Source of the DNA: an uncultured Collinsella sp.
Lineage (GTDB): Bacteria; Actinomycetota; Coriobacteriia; Coriobacteriales; Coriobacteriaceae
Reading direction: 5' to 3'
DNA length: 17,391 nucleotides
NCBI GenBank assembly: GCA_959602875.1
Contig: CAUGVQ010000037.1
Coordinates: 1-17,391 of the forward strand
Under the pieces are notes generated by a model. The model saw nothing but the letters and a program-made list of their open reading frames with translations, did no database searches and was not told where the DNA came from. This document shows, piece after piece, positions 7,926 to 14,193 of the stretch (position 1 is its first letter; the number at the start of each line of letters is the position of its first letter). A program made the position numbers and the translations under genes.

Positions 7926-7988
7926 GTTTATACGACCGTTTACCTTAATCTTTGGCATAATGGGTATACGAAAGTGTAAAACGTTTAG
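7926..7988 (+). promoter_or_regulatory. Isomerase operon promoter/operator region
   Basis: AT-rich stretch. GTTTA occurs at 7926-7930 and 7938-7942 (12-bp spacing), mirroring the TAAAC pair before lacI; GTTTATAC at 7926-7933 is the reverse complement of GTATAAAC at 6541-6548. Promoter candidates are CATAAT (7956-7961), or TTGGCA (7952-7957) with a 17-nt spacer to TGTAAA (7975-7980). A CG-centred palindrome AAACGTTT (7979-7986), the usual core of LacI-family operators, lies at the predicted transcription start. Which promoter is used cannot be decided from sequence. Confidence 0.45.
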
Positions 7989-8059
7989 TTGACAGTGTTC
8001 GAACCATGGGACCGGTGGCTCGCGCGCGAGTGCGCGGGCCGTGTCAGAAGGGGAGCGTC

Positions 8060-9478
8060 ATGAACGTCGCCGCATCTAAGCCTCATATCAAACTCGGATA
8101 CGTACCCACGCGCCGGAGCATCTTCTCCGCGCCCGATGCCATCAAGTTCCGCGGCCTCACCGCCGAGCGCCTCACCGAGCTGGGCGTCGACTTCGTCGAT
8201 ATCGACGATGTGAACGAGGAGGGCCTGCTTTTCGACGACTCCCACATTCAGCCCATCGTCGACAAGTTCCGTGCCGCGGGTGTCGACGGCATCATGCTCT
8301 GCCACGCCAACTTCGGCACCGAGTACCTCTGCGCCCGCCTTGCGCGCGAGATGGGTCTCCCCGTGCTTCTGTGGGGCCCGCGTGACGAGCGCCCCGAGCC
8401 GGACGGAACGCGCCTGCGCGACACCCAGTGCGGCCTCTTTGCCACGGGCAAGGTGCTCCGCCGCTTCCAGGTTCCCTTCACCTATATGACCAACTGCCGC
8501 CTGACCGACCCGGAGTTCGAGCGCGGCGTCCGCGACTTCCTCGCGGTATGCAACGTGGTCAAGACGTTCCGCCACACGCGCATCCTGCAGATGTCCACGC
8601 GTCCTTTCGATTTCTGGACGACGATGGTGAACGAGGGAGAGCTCCTCGAGAAGTTCAACATCCAGCTCGCGCCCGTGCCCATGACCGAGCTCATCCAGGC
8701 CGTCCGCGCGGCCGAGGCCGATGAGGCCGGTCTTGCCGAGACCCTTAGCTGGATCGGCGAGCACATGAAGATCGAGATCACCTCCGAGCAGACCCGCACG
8801 GTCGCGGCGCTCGCCAACGGCATGAAGGTGCTTATCGACAAGTACGGCTGCAACGCCGGCGCCATCCAGTGCTGGAACGCACTCCAGGACGAGCTCGGCA
8901 TCATGCCCTGCGCCGCCAACGCGATCCTGAACGAGATGGGTATCCCCATCGTTTGCGAGACCGATATCCACGGCGCCATCTCGGCGCTTCTGGTCGAGGC
9001 AGCCGACATGGGTGAGACCCGCAGCTTCTTTGCCGACTGGACGGTGCGCCACCCCGATAACGAAAACGGCGAGCTTTTGCAGCACTGCGGCCCCTGGCCG
9101 TGCTCGGTTGCCTGCGAGACGCCGCGCCTCACCTATCCGCTCGCGTTCGACCACCCCGGCGCGCTCACCGCGGAGGCCAAGCACGGCGAGCTCACCCTCG
9201 CGCGCTTTGACGGCGACAACGGCGAGTACTCGCTGCTGCTCGGTAACGCCCGCGGTATCGACGGCCCCAAGGGCATGGGCACCTACCTCTGGATTGAGGT
9301 GGAGAACCTGAAGCGCCTCGAGGCCAAGATCGTCGAGGGCCCCTACATCCACCACGTGGTGGGCATCCATCAGAACGTGGTGCCGGTGCTCTACGAGGCC
9401 TGCAAGTACCTCGGCATTACCCCCGATTTCTACGATCCCATCGAGGAGGATGTCCGCGCCTACCTCCGCGGAGAATAG
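8060..9478 (+). CDS. L-fucose/L-arabinose isomerase superfamily sugar isomerase (COG2407-like)
   Basis: A 472-aa aldose-ketose isomerase of the fucose-isomerase-like group. Recognisable blocks are the N-terminal KLGYVPTRRS, CHANFGTEYLCARLAREMGLPVLLWGPRDE (81-110), WNALQDELGIMPCAANAILNEMGIPIVCETDIHGAISALL (272-311) and GPYIHHVVGIHQN (427-439). By analogy with FucI/AraA, candidate divalent-metal ligands and catalytic residues are E278, D302, H342 and a C-terminal His (431/432/437). The substrate is not set by the family: characterised members include fucose and arabinose enzymes, and some fucose-isomerase-like proteins act on D-xylose. Neighbours (split transketolase, FGGY kinase, apiosidase-like hydrolase) point to a pentose. 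The start is ATG 8060 with AAGGGGAG at 8048-8055, although the frame is open from 8006. First gene of the operon. Confidence 0.88.
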   Translation: MNVAASKPHIKLGYVPTRRSIFSAPDAIKFRGLTAERLTELGVDFVDIDDVNEEGLLFDDSHIQPIVDKFRAAGVDGIMLCHANFGTEYLCARLAREMGLPVLLWGPRDERPEPDGTRLRDTQCGLFATGKVLRRFQVPFTYMTNCRLTDPEFERGVRDFLAVCNVVKTFRHTRILQMSTRPFDFWTTMVNEGELLEKFNIQLAPVPMTELIQAVRAAEADEAGLAETLSWIGEHMKIEITSEQTRTVAALANGMKVLIDKYGCNAGAIQCWNALQDELGIMPCAANAILNEMGIPIVCETDIHGAISALLVEAADMGETRSFFADWTVRHPDNENGELLQHCGPWPCSVACETPRLTYPLAFDHPGALTAEAKHGELTLARFDGDNGEYSLLLGNARGIDGPKGMGTYLWIEVENLKRLEAKIVEGPYIHHVVGIHQNVVPVLYEACKYLGITPDFYDPIEEDVRAYLRGE

Positions 9479-9487
9479 GAGAGATTC

Positions 9488-10462
9488 ATGGCTGAGAACT
9501 TTGAGCAGCTGCGCTGGCAGCTGCGCCAGGACGCCGTCGACATCATCGTCGCGGGCGGCGGCGGGCACATCGGCGGCGACATGAGCGTGCTCGACGCGCT
9601 TATGCTGCTCTACGGCAAAATCATGAACGTGGGTCCCGATAAGCTCGAAGACCCCGAGCGCGACCGCTTCCTGCTTTCCAAGGGCCACGCCATGGAGGCG
9701 TACTACGCCGTGCTCTGCCACTATGGCTACCTCGACCTCGAGGACGTGAAGGCGCGCTTCTCCAAGTTTGGGAGCCCCTACATCGGTCACCCCAACAACA
9801 AGCTGCCCGGTATTGAGATGAACTCCGGTTCGCTTGGCCACGGGCTGCCCGTGGGCGTGGGCATGGCGCTCGCCGGCAAGATGGACGGTCGCGCATACCG
9901 CACCTATGTGGTCATGGGCGACGGCGAGCTTGCCGAGGGTTCCATCTGGGAGGCCGCCATGGCGGGCGCGACCTACGGGCTCGACAACCTCTGTGCGGTG
10001 ATCGACCGCAACCACCTGCAGATCAGCGGCAACACCGAGGACGTCATGCACGCCGATAGTCAGGAGGAGCGCTGGGCTGCCTTTGGGTGGCACACCGTGT
10101 GCGTGAACGGTAACGACCTCGCCGCGCTCGAGGCCGCCTTTGCCGAGGCTGCTGCCACCAAGGGCCGCCCCACCGCGATCATTATGGACACCGTGAAGGG
10201 TCTCGGCAGCCCGGTGATGGAGAACAAGGCGGGCTGGCACCATCATCTGCCCAACGACGAGGAGTACGCGCAGATCACGGCAGACCTTGCGGCGCACGCC
10301 GATGCCGCTGCAACGGGCGAGGTCTTTGTGCCCGAGCTTGACTTTACGGTCGAGCGTGCCGGTGCGAAGGCGCCCGTGGCCGCGCTTGCGGGACGCGCCG
10401 GCGCCGACGCTCCCGCCCCTGCGGCAGACTGCCCGGTAAACCCTGCTCGTAAGGAGGCCTAA
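9488..10462 (+). CDS. Transketolase, N-terminal (ThDP-binding) subunit
   Basis: A 324-aa protein corresponding to the first half of transketolase. It carries GGGHIGGDMS (24-33), SKGHAMEAYYAVL (64-76), GHP (100-102), SLGHGLPVG and the thiamin-diphosphate motif GDGELAEGSIWEA (144-156) ending with N175 (IDRNHLQISG). Residues from about 290 form an Ala/Pro-rich tail not needed for the fold. It must pair with the next gene to make an active site at the subunit interface. AGGAGA overlaps the isomerase stop codon 9 nt upstream of ATG 9488, so the genes are closely coupled. The likely reaction is a two-carbon (ketol) transfer from a ketose phosphate. In the D-apiose pathway the equivalent two-subunit enzyme acts on apulose 4-phosphate; ordinary xylulose-5-phosphate specificity is the alternative. 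Confidence 0.93.
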   Translation: MAENFEQLRWQLRQDAVDIIVAGGGGHIGGDMSVLDALMLLYGKIMNVGPDKLEDPERDRFLLSKGHAMEAYYAVLCHYGYLDLEDVKARFSKFGSPYIGHPNNKLPGIEMNSGSLGHGLPVGVGMALAGKMDGRAYRTYVVMGDGELAEGSIWEAAMAGATYGLDNLCAVIDRNHLQISGNTEDVMHADSQEERWAAFGWHTVCVNGNDLAALEAAFAEAAATKGRPTAIIMDTVKGLGSPVMENKAGWHHHLPNDEEYAQITADLAAHADAAATGEVFVPELDFTVERAGAKAPVAALAGRAGADAPAPAADCPVNPARKEA

Positions 10463-10465
10463 GCG

Positions 10466-11410
10466 ATGGCTAAGACAAAGGCAAACAAGCAGGTCATCTG
10501 CGAGGTCCTTATGGAGGCCGCCGCAGCTGGCGACCGCGACGTGGTGGTCGTTTGCTCCGACTCGCGCGGCTCGGCCTCGATGACGCCGTTTTTTGAGACG
10601 TATCCCGAGCAGGCCGTGGAGGCCGGCATTGCCGAGCAGGACGCCGTCGGTATGGCGGCGGGCCTTGCCGCCTGCGGCAAAAAACCGTGGGTCGCATCTC
10701 CGGCGTGCTTCCTCACCACGCGCAGCTACGAGCAGACCAAGGTCGACTGCGCCTACTCACGCACCAACGTCAAGCTGCTCGGCATCTCGGGCGGCGTCTC
10801 CTACGGCGCGCTCGGTATGAGCCACCACTCCGCGCAGGACATCGCCGCTATGGCCGCCATCCCCGGTATGCGCGTCTACCTCCCCTCGGATGAGTGGCAG
10901 ACCGAGAAGCTCACCCGCGCCCTCATGGCGGACGACCAGTGCGCCTACATCCGCGTGGGCCGCAACGCCGTGGCGGACGTGTACACGGCAGACAACTGCC
11001 CCTTTGAGATGGACCGCGCCACATGGCTGCGCGAGGGCGCGGACGTTGCGATCATCGCCTGTGGCGAGATGGTGCGCCCCGCGCTCGACGCGGCCGAGGT
11101 CCTTGCTGCCGAGGGTATCGAGGCGACCGTTATCGACATGTACTGCGTAAAGCCGCTCGATGTGGACGCTGTGGTGCGCGCCGCAACCGGAGCGCGCGCC
11201 GTGGTGACGGTGGAGGAGGTGGCGCCCACCGGCGGCCTCGGCTCCATGGTCGCGCAGGTGCTGGGCGCCTCGTGCCCGTGCCCGCTTACGTGCCTGTCGC
11301 TGCCGGATACGCCCGTTATCACGGGCACCTCGCCGGAGGTCTTTGCCCACTACGGGCTCGACGCTGCAGGCATTGCCAAAGCGGCGCGTGAGACGCTGGC
11401 GCGCGCGTAA
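10466..11410 (+). CDS. Transketolase, C-terminal (pyrimidine-binding) subunit
   Basis: A 314-aa protein corresponding to the second half of transketolase. It has the pyrimidine-binding domain with CSDSRGSASM (30-39), the ThDP-activating glutamate E57 in EAGIAEQDAVGMAAGLA, SYEQTKVDCAYSRTNVKLLG (87-106) and GISGGVSYGALGMSHHSAQDIA (106-127), where H120/H121 lie in the substrate region. The C-terminal domain (about 180-310) has IDMYCVKPLD and VVTVEEVAPTGGLGSMVAQVL. AAGGAGG at 10451-10457 lies inside the end of the preceding gene, with only 3 nt between the genes, so the subunits are probably made in equal amounts. Split transketolases are common in pentose clusters; the exact donor sugar phosphate is not known. 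Confidence 0.93.
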   Translation: MAKTKANKQVICEVLMEAAAAGDRDVVVVCSDSRGSASMTPFFETYPEQAVEAGIAEQDAVGMAAGLAACGKKPWVASPACFLTTRSYEQTKVDCAYSRTNVKLLGISGGVSYGALGMSHHSAQDIAAMAAIPGMRVYLPSDEWQTEKLTRALMADDQCAYIRVGRNAVADVYTADNCPFEMDRATWLREGADVAIIACGEMVRPALDAAEVLAAEGIEATVIDMYCVKPLDVDAVVRAATGARAVVTVEEVAPTGGLGSMVAQVLGASCPCPLTCLSLPDTPVITGTSPEVFAHYGLDAAGIAKAARETLARA

Positions 11411-11488
11411 GGAACCGCTGATAGTCGCCGCTCTTTCCGTCGGTATCGGTGCTCTCGACGTCTTGAGGAGAGCTGGGCGTGAGAATCA

Positions 11489-11541
11489 GTACGCTTCTGA
11501 CGTTTAGAGGGCCTAAATCGTCAGAAACGTACGGATTTCTG
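11489..11541 (+). other. Long imperfect inverted repeat with an alternative hairpin, in the leader of the kinase gene
   Basis: GTACG-C-TTCTGACG-TTTAG (11489-11507) pairs with CTAAA-T-CGTCAGAA-A-CGTAC (11513-11532), giving 18 bp with one C/A mismatch, one bulge and a 5-nt loop. CAGAAA (11522-11527) in its right arm can instead pair with TTTCTG (11536-11541). There is no T-run. It lies in the 188-bp gap between the transketolase and kinase genes and could lower read-through, act as an attenuator or mark an mRNA processing point. The repeats are seen; the function is inferred. Confidence 0.5.
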
Positions 11542-11598
11542 CTCGCGCCCCGGCAAAAACATGCGGTTTTGTTCACGTTTCTATTCTGAGGAGGGCCT

Positions 11599-13089
11599 AT
11601 GGGCCGCTACATCATCGGCATCGATCAGTCGACGCAGGGCACCAAGGCTCTGCTGGTGGACGAGGCAGGGCGCCTCGTGCATCGCGCCGACCGCAGTCAC
11701 GAGCAGAAGGTGAACGAGGACGGCTGGGTGAGCCATGACCCGGCAGAGATTGCAAAGAACGTCCTCGCCGTGGCGCGCGCCGTCGTCGAGGAGCAGGGGA
11801 TCGACCCTGCCGAGGTCGCGGGCATTGGCATCTCCAACCAGCGTGAGACCACCGTGGCATGGGACGCGCGCACCGGCGAGCCCATCTGCGACGCCATCGT
11901 GTGGCAGTGTGCCCGCGCCCAAGAGGTGTGCGACCGCATCGCGCAGCGCGAGGGCGCGGCGGACATCATCTGCGAGCGCACGGGGCTCGCGCTTTCGCCC
12001 TATTACCCGGCTGCCAAGATGACGTGGATTCTGGAGAACGTGCCGGCGGCGCGCGAGCTTGCGCGCGAGGGCGCGCTGCACCTGGGTACCATCGACGCGT
12101 GGGTGGTCTGGACGCTCACGCACGGGGCGGAGTTCCGTTGCGACTATTCCAACGCGAGCCGAACACAGCTCTTCGACATCGAGAAACTCAAGTGGTCGAC
12201 TCGCTGCTGCCGTCTTTTTGGTATTGACCCCGCGTGGCTGCCCGAGGTGACCGACTCCGACGCCTGCTTTGGCATGACCGACCTCGACGGGTTTTTGCCC
12301 GCACCGGTGTCCATCCACGGCGTTATGGGCGACTCCCATGCGGCGCTCTTTGGCCAGGGTTGCTACGCATCCGGCCAGGCAAAGGCCACCATGGGCACGG
12401 GTTCGAGTGTGATGATGAACGTCGGCAGCGAGCTTACGCGCTCGACCGCGGGTCTTTCGAGTTCGCTCGGCTGGCGCCGTCACGGCAAGACCGTCTATGT
12501 GCTCGAGGGCAACATCAACTACGCGGGCGCGGTCAAGACGTGGCTGCGCGATGACATGGAGATGATTGAGGGCCCGGCCGAGACGACCGACCTCTGCTTT
12601 GCGGCAAATCCTGCGAGTCGCGTGTACCTGGTGCCTGCGTTCACGGGGCTCGGTGCGCCGCATTGGCATGCCGAGACGCGCGGTGCGGTCTTTGGCATGA
12701 CGCGCACCACGGGACGTGCCGAGTTTGTGCGCGCCACGGTGGAATCGATCGCGTTCCAGATCTTCGACGTGGTCGATGCCATGCAGCGCGACTCCGGCGT
12801 GAGTCTGGCCGAGCTCCGTGTCGACGGCGGCCCCACGCGCGACTCCTACCTCATGCAGTTTGTGGCCGATATGCTGCGCGTGCCCATCGTAGCGGCGGGC
12901 AATGACGAGATGAGCGGCCTTGGTGCGGCTTGGTGCGCCGGCATTGCGCTTGGTCTCTATCCCGAGGACGTTGCACACAGCGTGGCGCCCCGTGCGAATT
13001 GGGACGCCAAGATGCACGAGAACGACCGGACCGCCCGCATCAAGGGCTGGCGCCGTGCCGTTAAGGCGGCTATTGCCTTCGCGGGGTAG
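11599..13089 (+). CDS. FGGY-family carbohydrate kinase, glycerol-kinase-like subgroup
   Basis: A 496-aa sugar kinase. The phosphate-1 motif is IGIDQSTQGTKALLVD (6-21). NQRETTVAWD (80-89), AIVWQ (99-103), GLALSPYY (129-136), GTIDAWVVW (163-171) and VPAFTGLGAPHWHAETRGAVFGMTR (345-369) follow the glycerol kinase pattern closely. In E. coli GlpK the polyol is held by R83/E84, Y135, D245 and Q246; here R82/E83, Y135 and D245 are kept but the position equivalent to Q246 is Ser (GDSHAALFG, 244-252). Together with the pentose-gene context, this argues for a ketose such as xylulose or apulose rather than glycerol. GAGGAGG at 11588-11594 serves ATG 11599. It lies 188 bp after the transketolase genes, so it is either the last gene of that operon or separately controlled. 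Confidence 0.9.
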   Translation: MGRYIIGIDQSTQGTKALLVDEAGRLVHRADRSHEQKVNEDGWVSHDPAEIAKNVLAVARAVVEEQGIDPAEVAGIGISNQRETTVAWDARTGEPICDAIVWQCARAQEVCDRIAQREGAADIICERTGLALSPYYPAAKMTWILENVPAARELAREGALHLGTIDAWVVWTLTHGAEFRCDYSNASRTQLFDIEKLKWSTRCCRLFGIDPAWLPEVTDSDACFGMTDLDGFLPAPVSIHGVMGDSHAALFGQGCYASGQAKATMGTGSSVMMNVGSELTRSTAGLSSSLGWRRHGKTVYVLEGNINYAGAVKTWLRDDMEMIEGPAETTDLCFAANPASRVYLVPAFTGLGAPHWHAETRGAVFGMTRTTGRAEFVRATVESIAFQIFDVVDAMQRDSGVSLAELRVDGGPTRDSYLMQFVADMLRVPIVAAGNDEMSGLGAAWCAGIALGLYPEDVAHSVAPRANWDAKMHENDRTARIKGWRRAVKAAIAFAG

Positions 13090-13109
13090 AAGCGACACCT
13101 CTCAGGAAC

Positions 13110-13190
13110 GGGCCCCGGGGTATTCCCCTGGAAAACGTCCTCGACGCTGCGTGTCTGCGGAATGTTTTCCAGGGGAATACCCCCGGGCCC
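13110..13190. repeat. 27-bp inverted repeat, 27-nt loop, between convergent genes
   Basis: The left arm 13110-13136 (starting GGGCCCCGGGGTATTCC) and right arm 13164-13190 (starting GTTTTCCAGGGGAATAC) are reverse complements with a single mismatch in 27 bp; the loop is 13137-13163. The loop contains CGACGCT (13143-13149), whose reverse complement AGCGTCG lies just outside the right arm near 13199. It sits between the 3' ends of the FGGY kinase and TetR genes, where a bidirectional terminator would be expected, but lacks clear T-tracts. A mobile palindromic repeat or MITE-like element is the alternative. Confidence 0.75.
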
Positions 13191-13256
13191 TTCTGGTCGA
13201 GCGTCGTTTGGGAGCAAGAAGATGGCCGCACGCGGCATTTTGGTTCAGACCGGCTT

Positions 13257-13907
13257 TTACCGGTAGCCCTCCCACAAGGGCAGCGGGAAGAGTACGTCCT
13301 CAAAACGCGCCCATTCGGCTTCGTAGTCGATCTCGTCCGGACGGGCGAGCCAGCGGCCCTCGAGGCCGTACATGGCGGCAAGGGCAACCGACAACGTAAG
13401 GCTGGCATCAACGCCCTCAGGTACCGACCAGTCGTGCTTGCCCGCTTCTCGCTCCGTTACCCGGCGCGTGCGGTCAACAAAGTATTCGTGCGCGGGGTGG
13501 GTACGAGAAATCGACTCGGTATTAAGGGTCTGAAAGAGCATCACCATTTCAGGCTGGTGGGCGTTTTCCGCCACGATGAGGCGCATGTATTCGGGAATCT
13601 TGGGGCGCTTGCCAAACAATGCACCACCGGGTTCAAAGAGCGAGAAATAGTCGCTGTCCGTGCTCGTGCGGTCGTAGTAGTGCTCGACGACCTCGAACAA
13701 AAGACCCTCTTTGTTGCCCACGTAATGCAGAACGCCCGCCTGCGTGATGCCCACCTTGTTGGCGACCGCCTGCAGCGACATGCCGTTGTAGCCGCGCTCG
13801 TTGATGATGTCCACGGCCGCGAGCACGATCTCGTGCAGGCGCTCCTCGGCAGCGTCCGAGCGCTTTTTGCTGGAAACAACGGGCGGTTGCTTTTTGGCGG
13901 TGGCCAT
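13257..13907 (-). CDS. TetR/AcrR-family transcriptional regulator
   Basis: A 216-aa regulator. The N-terminal TetR helix-turn-helix is clear: LHEIVLAAVDIINERGYNG (24-42), MSLQAVANKVGITQAGVLHYVGNKEGLL (43-70) and FEVVEHYYDR. The rest is an all-helical ligand/dimerisation domain of unknown specificity, ending WARFEDVLFPLPLWEGYR. The frame extends upstream to 13967, but AAGGAG at 13915-13920 with a 7-nt gap selects ATG 13907. The gene is divergent from the MFS/hydrolase pair; the perfect palindrome at 14060-14083 is its most likely operator, and a degraded half-site at 13974-13990 lies on its own promoter side. It probably represses the transporter-hydrolase operon and itself, with release by the imported glycoside or a product (inference). 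Confidence 0.92.
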   Translation of the reverse strand: MATAKKQPPVVSSKKRSDAAEERLHEIVLAAVDIINERGYNGMSLQAVANKVGITQAGVLHYVGNKEGLLFEVVEHYYDRTSTDSDYFSLFEPGGALFGKRPKIPEYMRLIVAENAHQPEMVMLFQTLNTESISRTHPAHEYFVDRTRRVTEREAGKHDWSVPEGVDASLTLSVALAAMYGLEGRWLARPDEIDYEAEWARFEDVLFPLPLWEGYR

Positions 13908-13973
13908 GGCCGGTCTCCTTACGCACAGGGGGTTAAAGATGGGTAACGCGTGCAACCAGCGTAGCACATAACT

Positions 13974-13990
13974 ACTTACTAACCACTAAC
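13974..13990. promoter_or_regulatory. Degenerate second operator near tetR promoter
   Basis: TACTTACTAAC followed by CACTAAC repeats one arm of the main operator (ACTTACTA) but not the other. On the minus strand it overlaps the space upstream of a possible extended -10 (TGCTACGCT, about 13961-13969). It is a plausible low-affinity autoregulatory site. Confidence 0.35.
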
Positions 13991-14003
13991 CGAATGATTA
14001 CGA

Positions 14004-14012
14004 CCGTTCACC
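14004..14012 (+). promoter_or_regulatory. CCGTTCACC motif, copy 3 (upstream of MFS-hydrolase operon)
   Basis: The third copy of the shared 9-mer, beginning 41 nt before TATATT (14045-14050), exactly as copy 2 does relative to CATAAT. It could be an activator or global-regulator site shared by the three sugar-related promoters. Confidence 0.4.
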
Positions 14013-14044
14013 GCCACTAGGGGGTCCGTTTTCGCGGAGGAGCG

Positions 14045-14050
14045 TATATT
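14045..14050 (+). promoter_or_regulatory. -10 element of the MFS-hydrolase operon
   Basis: TATATT matches TATAAT at 5/6 and lies 9 nt before the TetR palindrome, which would then cover about +4 to +27 of the transcript. No good -35 is present at 16-18 nt spacing. Confidence 0.45.
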
Positions 14051-14059
14051 GCAGTCGAA

Positions 14060-14083
14060 ATTACTTACTAGTTAGTAAGTAAT
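14060..14083. promoter_or_regulatory. TetR-type operator palindrome
   Basis: Two perfect 11-bp arms, ATTACTTACTA (14060-14070) and TAGTAAGTAAT (14073-14083), are separated by GT. Size, AT-richness and placement just downstream of the -10, beside a divergent TetR gene, are typical of a TetR-family operator. Repression by steric block is inferred. Confidence 0.8.
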
Positions 14084-14106
14084 CAGCAATTTGAGGACGC
14101 GAAAGG

Positions 14107-14139
14107 CGTCGGGGCGGTCAGTCCCCAATCGCCCCGACG
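14107..14139 (+). other. 5'-UTR hairpin before the MFS gene
   Basis: CGTCGGGGCG (14107-14116) and CGCCCCGACG (14130-14139) form a perfect 10-bp stem with a 13-nt loop, 54 nt before the start codon. It is not followed by T residues. It may stabilise the leader or affect translation. Confidence 0.45.
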
Positions 14140-14193
14140 TCGACGCTCCTCCGCACGGTGCGGGTGAAACGCCCGCGGAAGAAGGGAGAGGCT

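Larger units (their letters stand above)
7604..8059 (+). other. 456-bp intergenic leader, structured, no convincing gene
   Basis: This gap between lacI and the isomerase holds an 86-codon frame from GTG 7638 to 7898, which I do not accept as a gene: there is no ribosome binding site and no family resemblance. Instead it holds several inverted repeats. CGTGGCTGCGC (7708-7718) pairs with GCGCAGCCCACG (7743-7754) with one bulge. CCGAT plus GGGG pairs with CCCC plus ATCGG (7838-7867). GAGGGG (7848-7853) can instead pair with CCCCTC (7875-7880, followed by TTT). The 3' part (7915-7990) is AT-rich and promoter-like. A lacI terminator, an untranslated RNA or a remnant are all possible. Confidence 0.5.

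Noticed and set aside
7985..10297. 770-aa minus-strand frame opposite the isomerase and transketolase genes
   Set aside because: It is a shadow frame of GC-rich coding DNA: it crosses two well-recognised genes and has no family character.
13110..13190. CRISPR or integron attC site
   Set aside because: A single inverted repeat without direct repeats, spacers, cas genes or an integrase nearby.
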